16,907 bases of DNA from NCBI GenBank assembly GCA_050742455.1, contig JBOGIG010000071.1, forward strand, positions 1 through 16,907, written 5' to 3'. The notes beneath the pieces are model-generated. The model did no database searches, had not been told where the DNA came from, and saw only the letters and a list, made by a program, of their open reading frames with translations. Position 1 is the first letter of the stretch. The number at the start of each line of letters is the position of its first letter. This document shows, piece after piece, positions 1 through 6,030 of the stretch. The stretch is from JBOGIG01 sp050742455. Its GTDB lineage: Bacteria > Actinomycetota > Acidimicrobiia > Acidimicrobiales > JBOGIG01. Both the position numbers and the translations under genes were made by a program.

Positions 1-735
1 CAGGCCATGCCCGCCAACGAATCCCTCACGCTCCCCGGCCTCGGCCGAAGCTACAAACCGACACAAGCGACGGGGGGTGCGGTTACCCCGGGAATCCATC
101 CGGGCCACTAGCTCCTGTCCTGTGTAGCAACCTTTGGTGAAACTGACAGCGCGCTCCAACAGACCTGTCTCTGCCGGAATGGCCCCTGGCAGGACGTCGA
201 TGCCAAAGCGAACCCTCCCGCCCTCTATCCGCAAATGTTCCCACACCTGCCTCGTGAGGATCTCCAACTCGGACCCGACATCGAGCGCCGGACCTACGGC
301 GATGATGCCGATCGATCCGCCCCAGGAATCAGACACCACCAGTTGGGCCCCCAAACGCTGGGCCCAGCGATCGGAGCCCGGCTCTTGATCCACAAGGGGA
401 CCCCGCACGGCGAGGGCCCTCCATTGGGACAACGGCTCGATGGTTACCTTCGTGCGCAAACGGAACCGGCTCAATCGTTCGATAACCGCCTGGCCAAAGG
501 GCTGGTCGACAAGGATCACAAACTGCTCGACATCCACCCGGATCACCCGCACGATGGCGTCGACCTTTCCCTGGGGCGACAGCACCAGCGATAGAGCGCC
601 GGCCATTGGCGCCAGGGCTTGTATGTCCTGGCTGACCTGGCCATGGAGAAACGATTCTGCCTCCGGGCCTGCAACGGAGATAAAGTCCTGGTCCAGCCAG
701 GCGCCGACCGGGCTGATGGTTCCCGGAGGGTTCAC
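1..735 (-). CDS. ygfZ: YgfZ/GcvT-like folate-binding Fe-S maintenance protein (3' part missing)
   Basis: The gene is cut by the left edge; 245 codons are visible and stay open to base 1. The family signature KGCYTGQE is present at residues 201-208 (bases about 135-112) with its conserved cysteine C203, followed by LVARMDSRG. The upstream part resembles the GcvT-like fold of the family (WLDQDFISVAGPEAESFLHGQ near the N-terminus, then a Q-D-I run). YgfZ proteins are known to use tetrahydrofolate and to help the assembly or repair of some iron-sulfur enzymes in the cytoplasm. The GTG start at 735 overlaps the TGA of trpE (GTGA), so translation is probably coupled to trpE and the gene is the last one visible in the his/trp operon. 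A dedicated link to tryptophan synthesis is not shown. The family call is firm; the exact client enzyme is unknown. Confidence 0.9.
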   Translation of the reverse strand, partial: MNPPGTISPVGAWLDQDFISVAGPEAESFLHGQVSQDIQALAPMAGALSLVLSPQGKVDAIVRVIRVDVEQFVILVDQPFGQAVIERLSRFRLRTKVTIEPLSQWRALAVRGPLVDQEPGSDRWAQRLGAQLVVSDSWGGSIGIIAVGPALDVGSELEILTRQVWEHLRIEGGRVRFGIDVLPGAIPAETGLLERAVSFTKGCYTGQELVARMDSRGNRTPRRLCRFVASAEAGEREGFVGGHGL

Positions 736-2327
736 GAAAGCGGGCCGTTGTGGCTGGGCAGGCGGGTATGGCTGGGCGGGCCAGGGTGGTTGGGCCGGCT
801 CCCGGTCGATCCTGCCAACTGGTCACGAGCTGCAGTCATGCGCCGGGCCGCCGGAACGGCGGCCAGCAGGGCTGCCGCCTTGTTGGCGCACTCGGCATCC
901 TCAGCCGCCGGGTCGCTGTCGGCCACGATGCCCGCCCCGGCCTGAACCGAAGCCCGGCCGTCAGGCATTACCACCATGGTCCGAATGGCGATGGCCGTGT
1001 CCAGGTTGGACGAGAAGTCGACATAGCCGACTATCCCGGCGTAGACACCCCGACCGGTCGCCTCCAACTCGTCGATGATCCTCATGGCCATGACCTTGGG
1101 GGCGCCTGAGACCGTCCCGGCCGGCAGGGTGGCTCGCAATACGTCCACGGGTCCCACACCCGGGGCCAATTTGCCCGAGACCTGCGAAGTGAGGTGCATC
1201 ACATGGCTGTAGCGCTCCAGGGTCATGAATTCATCCACGGCCTCGGTCCCAAATTCCACCACCCGCCCCACATCATTGCGAGCCAGGTCTACCAACATGA
1301 CGTGCTCAGCGCGTTCCTTGGGGTGCTCGACCAACTCGGCCGCCAGGCGTCGGTCCTCGGCATCGGTGGCGCCCCGGCGTCTGGTACCAGCAATGGGGCG
1401 GGAGATGACCCGGCCGTCGAGCACTTGGACCATGGGCTCCGGTGAGGAACCCACCAGGGTGATATCACGGTGGCGGAGGAAATACATATACGGGCTCGGA
1501 TTGATCTGACGCAGGACCCGATAGACGTCGAAGGGATCGGCATCGAGGTCCATGTCGAAGCGCTGGGACAGGACCACCTGGAAGATGTCACCGGCCCAGA
1601 TTCGCTCCTTGGCCGCTTCGACGGCCTTGGCAAAGGCCTCGGGAGAAACGCTGCGCTCGACATCGTCGGGCAGCTCCCCAGGCTCGGGGGGCGCTGGCAG
1701 GACCTCAGACCACGGTTCAGCCAGCTCCCGGGCCAAAGCCTCCAGGCGGGCGCCGGCGGCGAGACGGGCAGAGTCCAATTCGTCCGGGCGCCAGCGGGGG
1801 TCGATAACAACATTTTCGATCAGGTAGACCCGCTGGAGCCAGTGGTCAAAGGCAGCCAGTTGACCGATGACCCACAGGACGGCGTCAGGTTGGTCCTGGT
1901 CCTGGTCAGGACCAGGACCGAGCTTCTCCACCTCCCTGACCACGTCGTAACCGATGTAACCGACCACCCCGCCGTGCAAGGGCGGGAGATTGTCGATAGG
2001 CGGGGAACGGAATTTGCCCAAGAGATTCTCGAGCGCCTCCAAGACCCCCCCGTCGGTGCCAACCCCCTCGCCCAGGTTCCCCTCCACAAACACCTCACCG
2101 TGGCGAGCAATGAGGGTGGCTATGGGATTGCGTCCCACGAAGGAGTACCTGCTCCAGCGTTCCCCGCTCTCCACCGTCTCGAACAAGAACCCGGGCCTGT
2201 CCCCCACCACCCGGGCGAATGCAGCGACCGGGGTTAGGGTGTCGGCCAGGAGCTCTCGCCACACTGGAACGATTGTGGCCCCCAGGGCCAGCTCGGCGAA
2301 GGCCTCGGCGTCGGGGCGAAGGGTCAC
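732..2327 (-). CDS. trpE: Anthranilate synthase component I
   Basis: TrpE converts chorismate to anthranilate, using ammonia from the TrpG glutaminase, as the first step of tryptophan synthesis. From the chosen start the protein has 531 aa. The chorismate-binding half is complete: RPIAGT at about 310-315, HPKERAEH and VDLARNDVGRV at about 335-355, PAGTVSGAPK at 402-411, and QAGAGIVADSD at 462-472. The N-terminal regulatory part begins near LADTLTPVAAF and resembles that of actinobacterial TrpE. I chose the GTG at 2327 because it overlaps the hisI stop as GTGA; an upstream extension of the frame only mirrors hisI in another frame. Two oddities: a DQDQDQ run at about residues 141-146, encoded by a perfect inverted repeat, and a Pro/His/Ser-rich tail of about 40 residues after the conserved end. 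PabB and salicylate/isochorismate synthases are relatives, but the his-cluster position and the full TrpE motif set favour trpE. Confidence 0.95.
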   Translation of the reverse strand: MTLRPDAEAFAELALGATIVPVWRELLADTLTPVAAFARVVGDRPGFLFETVESGERWSRYSFVGRNPIATLIARHGEVFVEGNLGEGVGTDGGVLEALENLLGKFRSPPIDNLPPLHGGVVGYIGYDVVREVEKLGPGPDQDQDQPDAVLWVIGQLAAFDHWLQRVYLIENVVIDPRWRPDELDSARLAAGARLEALARELAEPWSEVLPAPPEPGELPDDVERSVSPEAFAKAVEAAKERIWAGDIFQVVLSQRFDMDLDADPFDVYRVLRQINPSPYMYFLRHRDITLVGSSPEPMVQVLDGRVISRPIAGTRRRGATDAEDRRLAAELVEHPKERAEHVMLVDLARNDVGRVVEFGTEAVDEFMTLERYSHVMHLTSQVSGKLAPGVGPVDVLRATLPAGTVSGAPKVMAMRIIDELEATGRGVYAGIVGYVDFSSNLDTAIAIRTMVVMPDGRASVQAGAGIVADSDPAAEDAECANKAAALLAAVPAARRMTAARDQLAGSTGSRPNHPGPPSHTRLPSHNGPLS

Positions 2328-2740
2328 GGACCGGCCCCGATCGACCCGCTGTTCGCGATCGTCCCGTTGGTGTCCCCGCCTTCCCCGAAATCCCGATAGA
2401 AGCAACTCCAAGCACCGGTGTGACAGGCCCCTTTGCCCTCCTGATCGACCTGAACCAGAAGGACATCGCCATCGCAGTCGTAGCTGACGGAACGCACGTA
2501 CTGACGATCGCCCGAGGTCTCGCCCTTGCACCAGTACTCCTGGCGGGATCTGCTCCAAAACCACGTCCGACCCGACTCCAGAGTCTGGCGCAGGGCATCA
2601 GAGTTCATCCAGGCCATCATCAGCACTCGCTGGCTGGCTTGATCCTGGACGATGGCGGGCACCAGCCCGTCGGAGTCATATGACACCGCGTCCAGATCCT
2701 CCGGACGCACCTGGATCGGAGTGGTTACAAATTTGCTCAT
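2324..2740 (-). CDS. hisI: Phosphoribosyl-AMP cyclohydrolase
   Basis: HisI opens the adenine ring of PR-AMP to give ProFAR, the third step of histidine synthesis, in the cytoplasm. The 138-aa protein carries the metal sites of the family: D88-C89-D90-G91-D92 for Mg and Zn, and C106-H107 with C113 in ACHTGAWSC. The WCKGETSG motif is at 70-77. The PR-ATP pyrophosphatase (HisE) domain found in fused HisIE proteins is absent, so hisE must lie elsewhere. The last 20 residues are Gly/Ser/Asn-rich and unlikely to be part of the fold. The ATG at 2740 overlaps the stop of the GroES-like gene as ATGA, and its own TGA overlaps the GTG of trpE, so it is coupled on both sides. Confidence 0.96.
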   Translation of the reverse strand: MSKFVTTPIQVRPEDLDAVSYDSDGLVPAIVQDQASQRVLMMAWMNSDALRQTLESGRTWFWSRSRQEYWCKGETSGDRQYVRSVSYDCDGDVLLVQVDQEGKGACHTGAWSCFYRDFGEGGDTNGTIANSGSIGAGP

Positions 2741-3075
2741 AGGTAAAGACCCGTCCCTCCCTCGTTGTCGTCGGTCGCCACGGCATGGATATCTCGTTCC
2801 CGCAGGATCAGATAGTCATCGCCTCGGACCTCGACCTCGTAGCGGTCCTCGGGGTTGAACAGGACCTGATCACCCAGTTTGATGGAGCGCACGTGTGGCC
2901 CTACGGCCATGACCTCGGCCCAGGCCAGGCGCTTGGATACCTGCGCCGTGGCTGGGATCAGGATACCGGCCCGACTACGCCTCTCCCCCTCCGTCTGGGG
3001 TATTTGGACCAGAACCCGGTCCGACAGCATGACTATCGACAGTTTGCTCGCTTTATTGCTGGTTTTGGCCTCCAC
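2737..3075 (-). CDS. GroES-like cochaperonin (Cpn10 family) without the roof hairpin
   Basis: The protein matches the GroES/Cpn10 fold: a first strand LSDRVLVQIP, a mobile-loop equivalent containing AGILIP (GroES has GIVLP, whose IVL contacts GroEL), then AEVMAVGP, LGDQVLF, and a C-terminal DDYLILRERDIHAV. Between AVGP and LGDQVLF there are only about six residues, whereas standard GroES has about 15 or more that form the roof beta-hairpin of the lid; that element seems to be missing. There is a 20-residue Lys/Ser-rich N-terminal extension and an acidic/Gly C-terminal tail. The start is uncertain. I prefer GTG at 3075 (112 aa) because a TACCGT hexamer lies 7 nt before it; GTG 3084 and ATG 3030 (97 aa) are alternatives, and none has a clear Shine-Dalgarno sequence. 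It is followed by hisI with an ATGA overlap. Its place in a histidine operon is unexplained. It could be a GroEL partner or a diverged paralogue with another role. Confidence 0.82.
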   Translation of the reverse strand: MEAKTSNKASKLSIVMLSDRVLVQIPQTEGERRSRAGILIPATAQVSKRLAWAEVMAVGPHVRSIKLGDQVLFNPEDRYEVEVRGDDYLILRERDIHAVATDDNEGGTGLYL

Positions 3076-3100
3076 CCCAGGCACGGTACCGTCTCTGGGG
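3075..3100. promoter_or_regulatory. Palindrome over the putative promoter of the GroES-like gene
   Basis: A 26-nt palindrome centred between 3087 and 3088 has arms CCCCAGgcACGGT and ACCGTctCTGGGG, with 11 of 13 positions paired. Its centre contains TACCGT (minus strand, 3088-3083), placed 7 nt before the GTG at 3075. The overlap with the -10 position suggests a repressor operator. It is not a CIRCE element. No good -35 box was seen. Confidence 0.4.
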
Positions 3101-3114
3101 CCTGGTATCGAACC

Positions 3115-3134
3115 GGGTCGCCTCAGGGCGACCC
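3115..3134 (-). terminator. Hairpin between hisF and the GroES-like gene
   Basis: GGGTCGCC (3115-3122) and GGCGACCC (3127-3134) form a perfect 8-bp stem with a 4-nt loop, about 55 nt after the hisF stop. On the minus strand no T-run follows. On the plus strand a T5 run follows, about 12 nt after the stem. It could be a terminator of the tailless kind common in high-GC actinobacteria, an mRNA-stability element, or a processing site that separates hisF from the downstream genes. Confidence 0.4.
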
Positions 3135-3166
3135 CACCGGCTTGGTTTTTGGGGGATGGAATCGTC

Positions 3167-3208
3167 GCTCAACGGGGAACGTGGCGGGCTCAACGGGGAA
3201 CGGGGCGG
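3167..3208. repeat. 21-bp tandem repeat across the hisF stop codon
   Basis: Two units that both begin GCTCAACGGGGAACG start at 3167 and 3188 and differ at one base. The second unit holds the hisF TGA (3192-3190), and the first holds a copy of that TGA just downstream. This looks like a small local duplication of the gene end. Confidence 0.7.
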
Positions 3209-3963
3209 ACCGAGATGCCGCTCGCGGCCATGTAGTTCTTGGCCTGGGCCACGCTGAAGTAGCCATAATGGAAGATGGAGGCAGCGAGCACGGCGTCGGC
3301 GCCGCCTTGGCGAGCCCCCTGGACAAGATGGTCCAGTTCGCCGACCCCACCGCTGGCGATGACGGGAACACCCACGGCGTCGGTAACGGCCCGGGTCAGG
3401 TCAAGGTCGAATCCGTCCTTGGTACCGTCCCGATCCATCGACGTAAGCAGGATCTCCCCCGCCCCGGCCTTGGCCACTCGCCTACACCAGTCCAGGGCGT
3501 CTGTTCCCGTGGCGATCCGGCCGCCATGCGTGAAGACCTCCCACCCGGAGCGGCCGGGGGTCCTGGCCTTGGCATCTACGGCCACCACGACGCACTGCGA
3601 CCCAAACTCGCGGGCCAGCTCGCCAACCAGCTGAGGACGGGTGACCGCCGCCGTGTTTACCGCAATCTTGTCCGCTCCAGCTCGCAGCAAAGCGCGGGCA
3701 TCATCCACGCTGCGTACCCCACCACCGACGGTGAGGGGGATGAACAGGGTGTTTGCCGCCCGCTCCACCGTATCGAGAATGGTCCGGCGATCCTCCGACG
3801 AGGCCGTGATGTCCAAGAAGACGACCTCGTCGGCGCCCTCGGCGTCATAGAAACCGGCCAACTCAGCCGGATCACCGGCGTCGCGCAATGCGGTGAAGTT
3901 GATTCCCTTGACCACTCGGCCCCGATCGACGTCGAGGCAGGGGATCACTCTTACGTTGCGCAT
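3190..3963 (-). CDS. hisF: Imidazole glycerol phosphate synthase, cyclase subunit
   Basis: HisF joins ammonia supplied by HisH to PRFAR and releases IGP and AICAR, linking histidine and purine synthesis. The 257-aa protein is a complete half-barrel-duplicated TIM barrel: IPCLDVDRGRVVKG at 7-20 with catalytic D11, TVGGGVRS at 78-85, VAVDAK with catalytic D130, LLTSMDRDGTKDGF at 172-185, and ASGGVG at 203-208. The start overlaps the end of hisA by 13 nt, so translation is probably coupled. The 3' end lies in a small tandem repeat. No residue needed for activity appears to be missing. Confidence 0.98.
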   Translation of the reverse strand: MRNVRVIPCLDVDRGRVVKGINFTALRDAGDPAELAGFYDAEGADEVVFLDITASSEDRRTILDTVERAANTLFIPLTVGGGVRSVDDARALLRAGADKIAVNTAAVTRPQLVGELAREFGSQCVVVAVDAKARTPGRSGWEVFTHGGRIATGTDALDWCRRVAKAGAGEILLTSMDRDGTKDGFDLDLTRAVTDAVGVPVIASGGVGELDHLVQGARQGGADAVLAASIFHYGYFSVAQAKNYMAASGISVRPVPR

Positions 3964-4784
3964 GCCGCCAGGGCCTCGTCGATCCCCATGCGCCCCTCGC
4001 TGAGCGCCTTGCCCACGATCACTCCAGCGAGAGTTTTGCCATCGACTTCCAGGCGCGCCAGGCGACGCAGGTCCTCCAGGTCGGCCACCCCTCCCGACGC
4101 CACCACCTCCATGGAGGTGGCGCTCAGTACTTGGGCAAGTCCGTCATAGTCGGGACCGGACAACATTCCGTCCCGACCTATTTCGGTCACCACTACGGCC
4201 CCCGCCCCCGATCGGCCCACGTCGTGAAGGGCGTCGAGCAACTCCATGCCCGAGGTTTGCTGCCACCCCCGGACCGCCACTTGCGACCCGGCAGCTTCAC
4301 CGCTGGCGCAGGCTCCGCCATCGCCAGCGACCCCAGCACCTGGTGCGCTCTTGTCCAAAGCGGCGCTGGGGGGCCTGGGTGCCCCCGTATCGATGTGACG
4401 GTGGTCCAGACCGGCGGCGATGCGCCCGGGAAAGGTCCGAGCCAACGACGCAAGCAGATCGGGGTTCTCGATCGCCGCCGTGCCCAGAACCAGTCGGTGT
4501 ACCCCAACATCAAAGAGACGTTGGGCATCTAAGGCGGTGCGCACTCCCCCTCCGCACTGGACCCGAGTCCCCAAGGCCGCCACCGCCTCGATGACCTCCA
4601 GGTTATGGGCCACCCCGCTGCGGGCCGCGTCCAAGTCGACAATGTGCACCCAACCGACCCCGGCGGCCACGAATCCACGAGCCACCTCCAGGGGGTCCCC
4701 ATAGTCGCTGACCTGCCCGAAGTCGCCCTGGGTAAGGCGGACGCTACGGCCTCCTATCAGGTCGATGGCGGGAAACAGTTCCAT
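3951..4784 (-). CDS. hisA: ProFAR isomerase with a long insertion in the active-site loop
   Basis: HisA opens the ribose ring of ProFAR by an Amadori rearrangement to give PRFAR for HisHF. The barrel is recognisable: FPAIDLIGGRSVRL with D8, VQCGGGVR at 75-82, LGTAAIENP at 100-108, GLD with D127, VRGW at 171-174, TEIGRDGMLSGPD at 200-212, ASGGV and VIVGKAL. The chain is 277 aa against a usual 240-250. The extra length is one Ala/Gly/Pro-rich stretch at about residues 131-167, in the loop between D127 and the RGW motif. Many actinobacteria use the bifunctional PriA, which also does the TrpF step. Here the GGGVR motif is HisA-like rather than the SGGIR I recall from PriA, but the sequence alone does not settle dual activity. 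The ATG at 4784 overlaps the hisH stop as TGATG, which fixes the start. Confidence 0.95.
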   Translation of the reverse strand: MELFPAIDLIGGRSVRLTQGDFGQVSDYGDPLEVARGFVAAGVGWVHIVDLDAARSGVAHNLEVIEAVAALGTRVQCGGGVRTALDAQRLFDVGVHRLVLGTAAIENPDLLASLARTFPGRIAAGLDHRHIDTGAPRPPSAALDKSAPGAGVAGDGGACASGEAAGSQVAVRGWQQTSGMELLDALHDVGRSGAGAVVVTEIGRDGMLSGPDYDGLAQVLSATSMEVVASGGVADLEDLRRLARLEVDGKTLAGVIVGKALSEGRMGIDEALAACAT

Positions 4785-5425
4785 CACCGGCTGGATGAAG
4801 TCGGTGTGCCCGTAACCCGGATGGAGGCAGCCAGTTTGACGAAATTGTGCAGGATCTGCATACCGACCGGTCCCGACTTCTCCGGATGGAATTGGGTGGC
4901 CCACAGGTTCCCACGCTCCACCAGGGCGCAGACCGGGCCGCCGTACTCGCACGTTGCAGTAGTGGAGGAATCGATCGGCGCGGCATAGGAGTGGACAAAG
5001 TAGGCCCAGGGATCGGGATCAAGGCCGACCATGGCCCGGCTGGGCCTACCCGTGGGCGTCAGGATGTTCCATTGCATTTGGGGCGCCTTGGGGCCGGGGG
5101 GCAGCGCCGTCACCTTTCCGGGCAGCATGCCCAGTCCGGGGACGTCGGGATTTTCCTCCGAACCTGCGTAGAGCATCTGCATGCCCACGCATATCCCCAA
5201 AAAGGCACCTCCCCGTTCCACGACGTCAAGGGCCACCTGGTCCAGTCCGCGACGGCGCAAAGCCTTCATGGCGGGTCCGAAGGCCCCCACCCCGGGTAGG
5301 ACCACAGCGTCGGCGCCCGATGCGAGAGCTGGATCCGAGACCAGTTCCGACGGCGCGCCCAGATGGGCCAGAGCCTTCTGGGCGCTGGCCAGATTGCCGA
5401 TCCCATAGTCCAATACGGCGATCAT
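4784..5425 (-). CDS. hisH: Imidazole glycerol phosphate synthase, glutaminase subunit
   Basis: HisH is a class I glutamine amidotransferase that makes ammonia and channels it into HisF. The 213-aa protein has the N-terminal DYGIGNL, the PGVGAFG motif at 44-50, the nucleophile C79 in LGICVGMQML, and the H180/E182 pair in FHPEKSG. The segment that usually reads PHMGW is PQMQW at 115-119, a change near the glutaminase site worth noting although the nucleophile and His/Glu are intact. It starts 5 nt after hisB and ends by TGATG overlap with hisA. The last 10 residues (Thr/Ser-rich) exceed the usual end. Confidence 0.97.
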   Translation of the reverse strand: MIAVLDYGIGNLASAQKALAHLGAPSELVSDPALASGADAVVLPGVGAFGPAMKALRRRGLDQVALDVVERGGAFLGICVGMQMLYAGSEENPDVPGLGMLPGKVTALPPGPKAPQMQWNILTPTGRPSRAMVGLDPDPWAYFVHSYAAPIDSSTTATCEYGGPVCALVERGNLWATQFHPEKSGPVGMQILHNFVKLAASIRVTGTPTSSSR

Positions 5426-5430
5426 TTCGT

Positions 5431-6030
5431 TCAGATCACGCCCTTGGTCGAGGGGATGGCCACGCCCTCCACCCGCACCGCGTCTCGAAGGGACCGGGCC
5501 ACCGCCTTGAACGTGGCCTCCAAGATGTGGTGGGTGTTGCGTCCACGGCGCTGGACGATATGCAGCGTCATGGCGGCCGACGTGGCAAAGGCTCGCCAGA
5601 ACTCCTCCGCCAATTGGGGTTCAAAGGGGGGAGCGCCTAGCGGCATGGCATCAGGGGCCATGTTGACCTCATACACCAGGTAGGCCCGTCCCGACAGATC
5701 CAAAGCCACGTCGACCAAGGCCTCGTCCAGTGGCAAGGAGATGGAGGCGAAGCGCCGGATACCGGCTTTGTCCCCGAGGCACTCAGCCAGGCACGATCCA
5801 AGGCAGATGCCCACGTCTTCGACGGTGTGGTGGGCATCAACGTCGAGATCGCCCTTAGCGGCGATGGTCAAGTCAAACCCACCGTGGCGACCCAGTTGGG
5901 CCAACATGTGGTCGAAAAAGGGCAGACCGGTCTCGACGCGGGCCTGACCCGCGCCATCCAGGTCGAGTTCGATGGAGATCGTCGTCTCCTTGGTCCGCCG
6001 CTCGGAGCGCGCCGCCCGTGAATCGGTCAT
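5431..6030 (-). CDS. hisB: Imidazoleglycerol-phosphate dehydratase
   Basis: HisB dehydrates IGP to imidazole-acetol phosphate with two Mn ions. The protein has 199 aa, normal for a monofunctional HisB, with FFDHMLAQLGRHG at 38-50, the first metal motif DAHHTVEDVGI at 65-75, and the second, NTHHILEATFKA, at 165-176. No histidinol-phosphatase domain is fused, so that activity must be encoded elsewhere. I chose ATG 6030 because it overlaps the stop of the hisD-hisC gene as ATGA; the frame continues upstream without support. Confidence 0.97.
   Translation of the reverse strand: MTDSRAARSERRTKETTISIELDLDGAGQARVETGLPFFDHMLAQLGRHGGFDLTIAAKGDLDVDAHHTVEDVGICLGSCLAECLGDKAGIRRFASISLPLDEALVDVALDLSGRAYLVYEVNMAPDAMPLGAPPFEPQLAEEFWRAFATSAAMTLHIVQRRGRNTHHILEATFKAVARSLRDAVRVEGVAIPSTKGVI

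Noticed and set aside
3146..3150. Plus-strand T5 run after the 3115-3134 hairpin as a plus-strand terminator
   Set aside because: No plus-strand gene ends here, and the run starts about 12 nt after the stem, too far for a standard intrinsic terminator.
2785..4149. Long open frame on the plus strand opposite hisF, hisA and the GroES-like gene
   Set aside because: It is the antisense shadow of high-GC genes that have full family motifs on the other strand; its translation matches nothing recognisable.
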